From the NCBI RefSeq assembly GCF_001642955.1, contig NZ_LWSK01000018.1, forward strand, positions 1 to 64,000: DNA of 64,000 bases, written 5' to 3'. The translations under genes were made by a program, and so were the position numbers. The notes beneath the pieces are model-generated. The model was not told the origin of the DNA and ran no database searches. It worked only from the letters and a program-made list of their open reading frames with translations. Origin of the DNA: Rubripirellula obstinata (lineage in GTDB: Bacteria; Planctomycetota; Planctomycetia; Pirellulales; Pirellulaceae). How positions within the stretch are numbered: the first letter of the stretch is position 1; the number at the start of each line of letters is the position of its first letter. Positions 39,301-43,131 of this stretch are shown here, piece after piece.

Positions 39301-41663
39301 AAGTTGACCAAAAGATCGTCGATGGATTCATTGCTGGCGGCGAGCTTTCGGTTAGCTTGGTTGCAACCGATTCAGATGGGCGTCCGGCGAGGGATTTGAT
39401 CATCGATCTGGATGATCGATGGTTCTTCGCTTCCCGTTCCGAGACGATCATTTATCGGGCGGTGGTGCGACGGACCGATGGAAGCAGCGTCGGCAGCGGC
39501 GTACCGGTGCGGTGGTGGGATTCCAAGCGACTCTTCAAAGACGGTGCTGTTACCTACACCAACGAACATGGGATCGCGACGAACAAACTGTACGTCAACA
39601 GTAATGAAGAAGCCTTCAACGTCCTGGGGAAAAATGTCATCCGCGCTTCGGTGGCGGGATATCAGAAGGAGAGCTTGGCATACATCAAAGGCGATATCGA
39701 TCCACCTCCGACCCTCGACACGAACAATAGAATTCTCTCCGCCGCTGGCTCTGGAACGAATTTCGTACCCGATCCAGATGGCAACTCCGCATTAAATGCC
39801 ACTGAGGCACTGTCCTACCAAAACTATTCCATCTTTCGATTCCAAGGACTGGTCCCCTCAGCCAGTTACTGGGTTGAGCTCGATGGGCCTGGTGCGTCAA
39901 CCGTTGGATTCCAGCAGACTGACGGATCACTGGATGATACGCTCGAGTTAACTGCAGGTGCTGAGGGTGGTGTTTTGCTCAAACTTAATAGCCGCAACAA
40001 CCTACCCCTGAACGTCTCAGCAGCAAACTTCCGCATTTTGCTCTATCGCGATAATATTGGACCGTTCAACACAGCGATCGGATATTCAATGGCGAATAAT
40101 GCCAGTGGCGAACTGATCATTGGACCGGAGTCAACGGCCACTTGGTTGGCTCAAACCGGTGGGGAAATGCTCTATGGAGCCGCCTTTGGAAGCGATTCTC
40201 TTGATGCGGCATTGGCTGGCGACGTCGCCTTTTCGCTAATCCCCGTCGTTGGAGTTTTAACTGATGTACGTGATTTGGCCAAAAACGCTCTACGTTTGCT
40301 GCCGGTCGATGTCGGACTTGGGCCGTTTGATTGGCGGGAGACGGCCATTGCTGGCTTCGGCATATTGACCGAAGTGCTTCCGCCAGCCGACGCGATCGTC
40401 AGTGCCTACCGAGGGTTGTACAAGATCTCGAAAGCTTCGGCGCAGTTTGCGCCACTATTCTTGGCGGTTGAGCCACTCTTCACTCAAGCGTTGACGTCGC
40501 TGATGGACTTCCGGCCCGGTTCGGGGGCGGCTGGTTTTCGGTCTGCGAGCAGTTTCGGTGAAGGTTCCCAATCCAACATCGCAGCAGCATCGGCGTCAGC
40601 ATTCAGTGCAGCGTCGGTTGCCAATGAGATGTGGTCTTTCATCGGCAGTAAGCTGGGAGCGGCCCGCACTAATCGACTGCGTCAGATCGTTGGCTTCATG
40701 CCTGAGGTGCTCGACTTGGCCGATGACTCAGTTCGCAAAGTCTTCGTGAAGGTTGGCGAGAAAACCTCATCGACGCAACGGGTGTTGGTGCAGTTGATCG
40801 AAGATGTTGGAGCTGAAAACGCTGGGCGGTTGCTCAAACACGTCGGTTCCAGCGATGAGGCGGTCGAGCAATTCATCAAGGGGCTTCCGGCGATCACCGA
40901 AGCAATGCGGAAAAGCGATTCACTACTCGATTCGATTAACGGTAATCCGGAACTGGCTGCCGAGGTGATTCAAGGTATTGGAAATGCGGTTCGCAAGACG
41001 ACCGATGCTGGCGAGAAGTTTTCCAACGAACTGGCCGGAAAGGTTGACATTTGGCGTGCGGTATCCAACGTCGCCGAGCGTGGGTTCGTCAAGGACCTCC
41101 ACCAGATGAAGCAGTTCGCGACTGACATGAACAATGTCTTGAACGTTGCTGGTAGCGAGCGGCAGGGGATCGCATTGATCCGCCGACTTCGCAGCAGAAC
41201 TGACGTGCCTATCGTGAGTGCAAGTCAAAAAGGCTACCTCTACGAGCTGCATCAAGTCAGTCGTCATGTTGAAAATGGCGCTACAGATGTTCTAGGGGAT
41301 CTCCGCTTTAGCATCTACCAAGGCGAAGTCATCCTCGAGGCAACTGGCGAGCTGTTGAAAAAGACGGACATCGACATTTTGATTCGTGAAGGCGGCGAGA
41401 CAATTGCCGAAGAAATGAAGTTGACCGCCAATGCCCTCGGGTCTGCAGAAGAGATCGCTGCTAAACTGAAGAAATACATCGCTAGCGGTGCTGACAAAAC
41501 TCGAATTGTTTCGACCAGCCCGCCGTCGGAGGTGCGAAGCGTTATTGAAAATGCGTTGACAGAATTAGTTGACGCAGGGAAAATGACCGGAAAATTCAAA
41601 GAGCGTTTGCTGGACGCTAGCAAATTTGAAGTGGTTCAGCGAAACATCCCCTATGACTTCTAG
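21312..41663 (+). CDS. Giant multidomain surface protein with C-terminal nuclease-like toxin domain
   Basis: One uninterrupted frame of 6,783 residues. The basic N-terminus ends in LESRQMLAAD (34-43), an export-type motif common in giant planctomycete proteins. Approximate order: PKD-like repeats (206-690), delta-60 repeats (692-1077), PKD (1083-1367), delta-60 again (1370-2025) split by an inserted domain (1410-1667), PKD (2030-2127), three Calx-beta repeats (2127-2530), about 23 fibronectin-III domains in alternating A/B types (2532-4557), cadherin/tandem-95-like domains (4558-4964), SdrD-B-like (5212-5323), Ca2+-binding thrombospondin-3 repeats (5325-5486), Ig-like domains (5520-6127). It closes with a hydrophobic segment LAGDVAFSLIPVVGVLTDVR (near 6300), a helical region, and a PD-(D/E)XK-like domain from about 6635 (YELHQV, TDIDILIREGG, EEMKLT). 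It is probably a cell-surface adhesin that delivers a nuclease. The stop overlaps the next gene by 11 bp. Confidence 0.9.
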   Translation: MTSKKKSWRQRLFKRQKNRILRSRRTRRMLAESLESRQMLAADFAVEVNGVSTPIPLVSVQDSMSFQDGQEGLPAVATVDASGTLVNLSGNAWKRFSLDYTVTPETVLEFDVEAADVGEVFGIGFVETGTDLQSDKLFKLGGTQPVSSFENSFFNYAGGNQNYSIPVGQFYTGSMSHLVLIADDDADGSASVEWSDVTINDRFAPELGAYVDQTLSEGGVLSLSISYSDSNSAETHTASIDWGDGTLEALTVDAAGGVVTGQHIYNDDGIYDAVVTLTDNGGLSAEKNFEVDVENVAPVGVSGGSYGGSYGGGLEEGAFDSFNAQFEDPSPTDAYTVLFNPGDGTEPFAPVNFSSFFSNGRAFINARSPYSYKDDGQYEASFTVTDDDGGVGVYSYTIIVTNAAPVISPPSDLSALEGTPIGISLPFTDPGVLDTHTASINWGDGTTEALTVDATGGVLTGQHIYDDNGIYDAVVTLTDSGGLSTETNFEVEVENVAPVGVSGGSYGGGYGGGIGEGAYDWLSAQFVDPSPSDTYTFLFDPGDGTEPFEPGNASSYVNNGQARIYMDHSYTYRDDGQYQFSFTVTDDDGGVGVYAGTVTIINIEPSIHVAADVVTIGSSETYQLDLGSFDPGDDTISQWEIDWGDGQVETLLGDATTASHSYPTPGEYSIAVTATDEDGTYGPFSPTMVRSFGDAGYVVSDPSGLSDYITAAVTQPDGRIVVVGHSYVPDQSNNFTVTRFESDGSLDVSFGDGGIRMLDFGSSETGPVVSIDADGKIVLAGRSGSSNLLVRLNVDGSTDTDFGIDGKTNVDFLGTSDYIENVIVLPDGKIAVGGRSYYGSQRFNFSINRYNANGSLDPSFSGDGKATINVSGYDYIYAMTAQADGKVILAGRSGAGDFALVRLNTNGSLDTSFGGDGKVVTAVSASNDAIYDIAVDQDGKLLVVGTDGAAREQIVMRYLSNGTVDDTFGVSGRVTTALHYNSSSQSKLTLLNDDQVLVGGKTFDGNQYAPAIARYFADGTLDTEFGSAGIAKIDPGLRYSSLGELLVGDDGFPIAVGRGYGENGYDVFLAKSLTSSTLTVFDDRVAPELVDFADQTVNEGTELPVSLSFSDANPEETHTASIDWGDGTIESLAIDAVAGVVTGRHSYDDNGIFQAIITVTDSRGLSTGASFEVSVNNVAPVLGYGEGFGYPIPEGATDWLYLYAEFVDPSPSDTYTALFDPGDGTDPFEVEYVYTYFSNGQTYIYAEEYSYVYKDDGQYEASLTVTDDDGGVAVYAGTVTVTNVTPQIQVTTNATQVDEGAEYTIGFTAEDPGDDTISQWLVDWGDGQTETLPGDATSASHPYLTPGEYSITVTATDEDGTYGPVGIAFDSSFGDQGNVTTDFLGSSDTAYDSVVQGDGKVVVVGTVNKLEQTLDGGQDFSFSGSSSRTVNAKTTIVGSEYYPIDRDQAYRISAKAMSGDADGNNVNASARSYMGFAAYDIDKKLIYPYSYYRNSGSVDTRLAADLVPGATEIVLQDATGWYGGATSHRRTLAWYGYSDSTGHVYEDYTYTRNYKKNLWDAGAINGNVITLRAPWSGPTIAAETAVRNTRAAGTYNYALLSNGNIPTYNRTYSTVIGNGRSSWANNGFRLGTAYIRPLVLANYRNGSGNQLTVSDFRVDPIIESESNNFGLARYNTDGSLDETFGTDGRVSTDILARLNDNGRAMTIQADGKLLVAGSTYVSGQGNNLAIVRYQANGSLDTSFGNDGIVTTDISSKNQNAYSVVVSGDRILVAGDHDSGADRYNFLVAAYTVSNGSLDTSFSGDGIVGTDFDGGQDYGRSIAVQSDGGVLVTGRVFDEGTYKLGVLRFDQAGNLDSDFGVSGKLVYDAAGSYDDTYKVLVNSDDSFYVTGHAYDLASSRYHMLAVKFDSTGVIDESYGQAGIAIVDLASGDSTRNYDSQLQDDGKLVLVGTVGGRAIAARLTVDGQPDTTFGGTPGYQVIDLPGNYDTARSVSIGSDGSIHLAGSTRNAETSNDFSLTKLLPTNTLTVLDVNSEPELGEYPDQTLPEGSLLSFAISYSDADLTDTHTASIDWGDGTIGTLAVDSFGRLLTGQHAYDKDGVFRATVTLTDSGGLFAESSFDVTVSDNDAWEVSVIASDAVASEQGLDPGRLAFSRTGQDDLSHSLYVYFTVGGSATNGTDYSFSANTAYDSLSEQWVYRVTIPAGRTEVSLDVTPANDAILESLEDVSFEIVPYLNGSTQSDYTIGGDSNATISISDDVPPVNNNDAWEVRVVASDAVASEQGLDQGRFTFSRTGQDDLTHQLYVYFSLGGSAALSSDYSLSGVRTVFDSSSGQNVYRVTIPAGRTEVSIDVTPVNDAILESLEDVSFEIIPYLNGSTQSDYTIGDDSNATISIADNDAWEVSVVASDAIASEQGLDVARLTFSRAGQDDLKHQLYVYFSLGGSAALSSDYSLSGVRTVFDSLSGQNVYRVTIPAGRTEVSIDVTPVNDEILESLEDVSFEIVPYQNGATQSDYTIGTDSIASISIADGDQWRRIADTFSVSVINESSVQLDWDSDTEDVGVAIQRREEFSTWIDVASLNSQEGQWVDNNIQDATGYEYRLIAINFDSQTATSMVQQAVIAPLPPTDLAVVFIASNESEFTWVDRSQGEESYQVQSSINGGATWNTLSLTLTANTSRYVESTPLISNQTYLFRVEMESRVFGETTFTHSSTVSETVPVFPDQPIGLTVKSSTADSISLQWNDSGLEEGYRIERSLDGSSWSELVTLAADITSFVDTGLPEATQYHYRLIATSTVGNSAPSLSVDHWTTPSSPTGLTAVVVNGGQIDLRWTDHSSGESSYQVEQLADDGTPLISVTLGADAESYTATGPFDGDQSYSFRVRAFHGSGVYSEYSPIVSVTTPAFPNQPSGLTAAASSEDSITLTWTDGNAEDSYVIERSTDSLNWSTIDTLTADTTTYTDIGLNESTQYNYQLVATNAAGDSAASSAISPWTLPAAPTGLTVTVISGGQIDLSWTDNSALESSYYVEELDSTGTRWINRGRFASDTQSASIIGSYQGNQEYSFRIRVYTGWPSYLNNYSGVVSVTTPGFPNQPVGLSSSSTEDSITLTWIDGDFEDSYVIERSTDNFNWSTIDTLTADTTTFTDTGLSESDFYYYRVIASNAAGDSAASSAISTWTLPNTPESVTATVISGGQIDLSWTDRSSRERYYHIERSIDDGANWNRIKSNLSADTESYSAPGPFDGDQTYSFRVLVYSQFGGQTAYSTPVSVTTPAFPNQPVGLSSSSTEDSITLTWTDGDVEDSYVIERSADNANWSVIDTLTTDTTTFTDTGLSESDFYYYRVIASNAAGDSAASIAISPRTLPAAPTGLTVTVISGGQIDLSWTDNSALESSYYVEELDSTGTRWINRGRFASDTQSASIIGSYQGNQEYSFRIRVYTGWPSYLNNYSGVVSVTTPGFPNQPVGLSSSSTEDSITLTWIDGDFEDSYVIERSTDNFNWSTIDTLTADTTTFTDTGLSESDFYYYRVIASNAAGDSAASSLVGVSASPNAPANLVVMVVSGGQIDVSWTDRSSTEAGYWIDLSSNEGASWTRISPNLPANTQSFTATGQFQGDKVYSFRVRADNQSSSESAIASVTTPGFPNQPTGLSSSSTEDSITLTWTDGDAEDSYVIQRSTDNSNWLTIGTLTADTTTFTDTGLSESTRYYYRLIATNTAGDSAASAVVHRWTLPNPPTGLAATVISGGQIDLSWADHSSRESYYYVEQLRDDGINWDSFRLRANSESYSATGPFDGNQSYSFRVRTVSSGGSSRYSPVVSVTTPAFPNQPNGLSSSSTEDSITLTWTDGDAEDSYVIQRSEDNATWSTIETVNADVTTLVDTGLIDATLYYYQVIATNSNGDSAASISTVVRTIPSAPAGLAATVISGGQIDLSWTDRSSSERNYFVEQLSDDGVTWNSVTLSADTESYSALGPFDGDQNYSFRVRAYIEPGVFSEYSPVTSVMTPGFPSQPTGLATTLRTDDSITIMWSDGDAEDSFVIQRSIDNDSWSVIDTLAADTTTYTDTGLAEVTSYNYRVIATNTAGHSAASASVGPWTLLTAPTDLTATIVSSTLIELNWSDRSAKESLYHVEQLINDAQGWFTVASNLPANTQSASVAGQFEVDNVYSFRVRAYHPNSGYTDGSAVATVTTTQFPAQPTGVVATASTEDSVTLSWNEAPQADGYIIQRRDAQTDHWSTITTVDTDATTYQDTGLSEVHRYQYQLIATNAEGDSIPSASVSRWTLPRVPGDVVATFVSSSQVDLSWTDLSSAESATFIEQSVDGNESWFVVSSNLLADTSSHSVQGIFDPESVYSFRVRSFHPDSGFSQYSATATVTTPSYPRQPTGVSISTSTEDSITLSWVADLDIEQYTIQRFDSGSDAWITVGSVDAATTTFTDTGLSEVQQSLYQLIATKNEVDSIPSASVGGWTLPNAPADLSGVIISRSRIDLAWTDHSSEETFYTVDQSDDGGVFWTVIAPRLAADTTGYSVLGSLNEQSTYLFRVRAHHDASGVTSVASNTVSVTTDSFPAVPPRVGDSQISIDEGQTFTFWASNFPFASDDPNVAIQTIRIETQPTTGSLLFAGQPVGVGDILEASRIDAGDLVFDGSVGLDDTSFRFSVSDGSMWSLDSATMSIRVNVEPELPQHQFISLSGDILLLGDGETIEGISFTGQEVLAELVRGEITITIQNGNAVVEFPADVATQSFAIHLHLNDAQDGTRIEQRDLHVIPGGFAPTTNDDEVTVQAGQSVTTDVLANDQDGDSPAILMGFVSDRQQISPHATQTVDGVFVKIVAGEVVVEALPGALSGTRSILYQVANQAGVASHGTLLVHVTEPSVSIQTSPDQWDLVAGTWMTVDPLANDTLIGGVPTLEGLSWDGGHFASSLVRDGLRISIRENQVVISANGDAVGEANLFYSVGGGTSQRKIEELTINVIPATQSPAIGAVFISNRFPVNELPVSATTSSIQQIQSVVLGVDPEFGGSVDATGQSVHYFVSGGGVTNTTQLTSLRVDTVLVDYTLNDAPQQQLNGTVNVYHFGEESLAVELDISHDQPMQIEFILPAALDQHDGWNTLGLVDRDGQIVNQIQSEKYDLRLFDGRVEAILTSVDFIGPTNDNFRILVQNAHGIQAYVPLTVTVVASRAMAFARQSLAENDAAEQTNNAAQHGLRASTAAVSQSTSRTSPLPNSVRGIVFLDQDGDGVRNPNDAIDTQADIEVQAVNFQGEIVQSTRSDSLGQYSLTWDESHGPVRVHVVAGDGLAPTVTGAGFDAKLQSQVDGLTHLSGIVGIQGGGLINIGLAADSDGDGLSDVVEDAFQLDPQHVDDVFSDNDSDGLSDLAEYLMFGTNPQVADSDSDGVSDMIETSLGLSPFIDQALPDQDRDRIPDSIEIEFWGSDPANADTDGDSLPDGDEIFDAGSSPLIADTDGDTLSDFVEFNLQFNPRSIDTDGDGILDPDERDAQGLASSAFGLVAASSASASESEEQEEDIAEEVRLLLLTGDQSGSHSERYKFYVGSNFITNSVHGTIESFNRTFDIDQELEFRVQHVSSIYSTPDLDWNANITYVEGSGALLHDPDNLLPGGGNTTLSYFASARGTLWTHRPELKATSEESIEDETEFTEGYELFANTDDDDENGVPDFQDSKADLTDDDLWEFTLDAFSHLPSEVPGYFNVIADGVGIKIWRDNEGTPELVDASTELEYNEAHTLYAEATDEFEDAVTLRAKFKLSSSSEYQLLGELEDKILLKPANFEVSANRIVSADDGHLWAYAYVPGFTSGSGEDPPLDEHDGKTVEFELYRSDGTSTGLTETATIEDRLAGVEFTLGTEWLELSSADPNSGAYQIRATFEGKEQIGNRVQVLAGAADEIELSGRLITRSGSIPFDPTVGFGKGLRAFAKNDSSTVEITALVKDRIGNLVTDGTSVAWLAVDDAFTGTDEEGGGTDGDVAFEQGETTLGKATIRIKANRIAPVAKLSVQVDQKIVDGFIAGGELSVSLVATDSDGRPARDLIIDLDDRWFFASRSETIIYRAVVRRTDGSSVGSGVPVRWWDSKRLFKDGAVTYTNEHGIATNKLYVNSNEEAFNVLGKNVIRASVAGYQKESLAYIKGDIDPPPTLDTNNRILSAAGSGTNFVPDPDGNSALNATEALSYQNYSIFRFQGLVPSASYWVELDGPGASTVGFQQTDGSLDDTLELTAGAEGGVLLKLNSRNNLPLNVSAANFRILLYRDNIGPFNTAIGYSMANNASGELIIGPESTATWLAQTGGEMLYGAAFGSDSLDAALAGDVAFSLIPVVGVLTDVRDLAKNALRLLPVDVGLGPFDWRETAIAGFGILTEVLPPADAIVSAYRGLYKISKASAQFAPLFLAVEPLFTQALTSLMDFRPGSGAAGFRSASSFGEGSQSNIAAASASAFSAASVANEMWSFIGSKLGAARTNRLRQIVGFMPEVLDLADDSVRKVFVKVGEKTSSTQRVLVQLIEDVGAENAGRLLKHVGSSDEAVEQFIKGLPAITEAMRKSDSLLDSINGNPELAAEVIQGIGNAVRKTTDAGEKFSNELAGKVDIWRAVSNVAERGFVKDLHQMKQFATDMNNVLNVAGSERQGIALIRRLRSRTDVPIVSASQKGYLYELHQVSRHVENGATDVLGDLRFSIYQGEVILEATGELLKKTDIDILIREGGETIAEEMKLTANALGSAEEIAAKLKKYIASGADKTRIVSTSPPSEVRSVIENALTELVDAGKMTGKFKERLLDASKFEVVQRNIPYDF
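25540..26310 (+). other. Domain inserted into the second delta-60 array of the giant protein
   Basis: Residues about 1410-1667 break a delta-60 repeat: the repeat begins GKVVVVGTVN and its NFGLARYNTDGSLDETFG half resumes only after the insert. The insert is rich in Tyr, Asn and Arg (YRISAKAMSGDADGNNVNAS, YMGFAAYDIDKKLIYPYSYY). It resembles beta-sandwich glycan-binding modules of phage-tail and adhesin proteins, but I cannot name the family. Confidence 0.55.
27690..28900 (+). repeat. Three tandem Calx-beta repeats
   Basis: Three copies of about 400 bp, each beginning AWEVSV(V/I)ASDA(V/I)ASEQGLD and ending with SDYTIG then a short ATISI-like strand. Copies two and three are nearly identical over long stretches (for example YVYFSLGGSAALSSDYSLSG in both). 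Calx-beta domains usually bind Ca2+ and are common in large bacterial adhesins. Confidence 0.8.
30231..30812 (+). repeat. Near-identical internal duplication, copy 1
   Basis: This 582-bp segment recurs at 31335-31916, exactly 1,104 bp (368 codons) downstream, with about four mismatches that I could find by eye. It spans B3-A3 of the FN3 array and recurs as B5-A5. Such identity in a long array implies a recent duplication or gene conversion. Confidence 0.88.
31335..31916 (+). repeat. Near-identical internal duplication, copy 2
   Basis: Second copy of the 582-bp FN3 segment at 30231-30812, in the same reading frame. Similarity ends sharply at AASS, where copy 2 continues LVGVSASP and copy 1 continues AISTWTLP. 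Confidence 0.88.
37285..37770 (+). other. Thrombospondin type-3 Ca2+-binding repeats in the giant protein
   Basis: Residues about 5325-5486 contain repeated DSDGDGLSD, DNDSDGLSDL, DSDSDGVSDM, DTDGDSLPDG, DTDGDTLSDF and DTDGDGILDP. Aspartates at alternate positions form Ca2+ loops. They probably act as a rigid calcium-dependent stalk between the repeat arrays and the C-terminal module. Confidence 0.88.
40160..41663 (+). other. Pre-toxin and PD-(D/E)XK nuclease-like C-terminal module
   Basis: Residues about 6285-6400 are hydrophobic and helical, with GDVAFSLIPVVGVLTDVRDL, a form typical of the segment before polymorphic-toxin tips. From about 6635 the chain reads GYLYELHQVSRHV, KKTDIDILIREGGETIAEEM and KL. 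This matches a restriction-endonuclease-like core: Glu in helix 1, Asp-x-Asp in a strand, Glu-x-Lys in the next. The domain ends at the protein's last residues, as toxin tips do. Exact toxin family not assigned. Confidence 0.65.
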
Positions 41664-42732
41664 AGACAACGTGGTTACTGAAAAGAAGAAGCTAGTAAGT
41701 GTTCGTGTTGATTGCAACAAAACTGTGGATGAAGCAGTAAAGATTATCGCTGGCCGATATAAAAAGTTGCGAATAGCAACCCAAGGGCGATATCCAGAAT
41801 CCCCAAGAACCCTACTTTCGGATCCTATGGATGACCAGTGGCTCAAAACTAAGCAAGGGTTTGATTCTGGTATGCGTATCTTTTCTAGTGCAGCACCGTG
41901 GGACGAGAACCTTCTAGCAAAGTGGCTGCAGTTCATTCAGAAGAATAGCCAAGATTTTCGTTCCACGACATCATCAAAGCTCGATATTCAGCACCGGGCC
42001 GATGATGTCTACTGCCGTGGTAAAACTTACGCTTCTTTTGAGCAGTGGTTCACGCGTGATGATGGACCGAGCATAGGATTGACAATGTCATTGGGCTATT
42101 GGGGAATTTCAATTTTCCCGAGTGCGCTCCGTTATCCATCGTCCAAGCAATACGGCAAAGCTCGTTTCAAGCCGCCTGCGGATTTACTTGACCACTTCGC
42201 CGCCTGGTCAGAGGGTGGTTTAGAAGTGCATTCGGCGGACGGGACAAGTAAAGTCTCCGGCCTGACTGGTTCGGAGGCACTCAAACAGCTTAATGCTGGA
42301 TGGCGGAGCATATCAGGGGAGTCAGCTTCCATGGACGATGCCTTCGCTCAGAACCTCAACGATTACGCTAACCAGACTGGTGAAGTTCGAGCTGATCTTT
42401 CAGTCAACCTTGCCAAAGCGGATCGCTGGTTCGGTCCGATCCTAACCGAGCACTGGGGCCGACCGTTCTCGTCCTGGACACATACTGAAAAGTACAAACC
42501 GGATCTGAATTTGGATGATCTGACAACCGAACAATGGACCCGTTTTCCCCTCGCCACAAACGACACACGCAATGGCCTGGACATCCAGGTCGACCTTCTG
42601 GTTCGAGGTGACCAGCGGTATTACGATGTTCAGGGCACCGACGAAGCCACCGTCATGGAGACCGCCCGGGCGGTCGGTACAAATCCAGAACTCTACCAAG
42701 GCGATGACCCTTTTCAACGTTGGATCGAATAA
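41653..42732 (+). CDS. Putative immunity protein 1 (unknown family)
   Basis: A 359-residue protein from ATG 41653, whose start lies 11 bp inside the 3' end of the giant gene; the frame is open further back to 41626. It is predicted to be soluble, with no signal or membrane segment, so it would act in the cytoplasm, as an immunity protein to a nuclease should. Visible segments: SIGLTMSLGYWGISIFPSAL, FAAWSEGGLEVHSADGTS, RWFGPILTEHWGRPFSSW. I do not recognise a family. Tight overlap with the toxin-ended gene is the main evidence for an immunity role. Confidence 0.6.
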   Translation: MTSRDNVVTEKKKLVSVRVDCNKTVDEAVKIIAGRYKKLRIATQGRYPESPRTLLSDPMDDQWLKTKQGFDSGMRIFSSAAPWDENLLAKWLQFIQKNSQDFRSTTSSKLDIQHRADDVYCRGKTYASFEQWFTRDDGPSIGLTMSLGYWGISIFPSALRYPSSKQYGKARFKPPADLLDHFAAWSEGGLEVHSADGTSKVSGLTGSEALKQLNAGWRSISGESASMDDAFAQNLNDYANQTGEVRADLSVNLAKADRWFGPILTEHWGRPFSSWTHTEKYKPDLNLDDLTTEQWTRFPLATNDTRNGLDIQVDLLVRGDQRYYDVQGTDEATVMETARAVGTNPELYQGDDPFQRWIE

Positions 42733-43058
42733 TGCTTGAAGACCGAAATACCATTGATATTGTGAACCCAAAGCCGGATGGTCCCATCGACTTCGTCATC
42801 GTTGACGCGGGGATCACGACCGACGTCGATGAACGGCTTGAATTGCTAAACCACAAAATTATGGTCTGCCTGTCGATGCTCGCTGACGACGAGAAATTTG
42901 AAGAGCTGGGCCGCCCTGATGTGATCCGCGTCGAAGTCCGCTGCGCATCGGAGGACCACGCGGTCGCGACCGTCAAGCAGGTCAGCGTTGCCACGCCAAA
43001 TGGTCGAGAGATCAAGGCCGAGATCCGTTTCACCCACAGCCCGTCCCCCTATGGATAA
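42732..43058 (+). CDS. Putative immunity or accessory protein 2 (DUF6572-like)
   Basis: A 108-residue soluble protein from ATG 42732. The start overlaps the preceding stop (TAATG). The sequence IDIVNPKPDGPIDFVIVDAG then DERLELLNHKIMVCLSML resembles small proteins of the DUF6572 type found beside toxin genes; this is my recollection of the pattern and is not proved. The motif order fits a compact alpha/beta fold. It completes a three-gene unit with the giant gene and the previous gene. Confidence 0.55.
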   Translation: MLEDRNTIDIVNPKPDGPIDFVIVDAGITTDVDERLELLNHKIMVCLSMLADDEKFEELGRPDVIRVEVRCASEDHAVATVKQVSVATPNGREIKAEIRFTHSPSPYG

Positions 43059-43113
43059 AAAGCTAGACACGCTCGAACTTCCGAAACGAAAATAGCCAAG
43101 AGCAATCAAAAAC

Positions 43114-43126
43114 ATCAAAGGGGTCA
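43114..43126 (+). repeat. Partial direct copy of the RAYT end repeat
   Basis: ATCAAAGGGGTCA here repeats the first 13 bases of the cassette's left end at 43132. It suggests an earlier insertion, slippage, or a second recognition half-site. Confidence 0.6.
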
Positions 43127-43131
43127 AAAAC

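Noticed and set aside
38897-39451. Long minus-strand open frames under the giant gene (up to 184 codons)
   Set aside because: Shadows of a high-GC3 coding strand; rich in Ser/Arg with no recognisable domain or start context.
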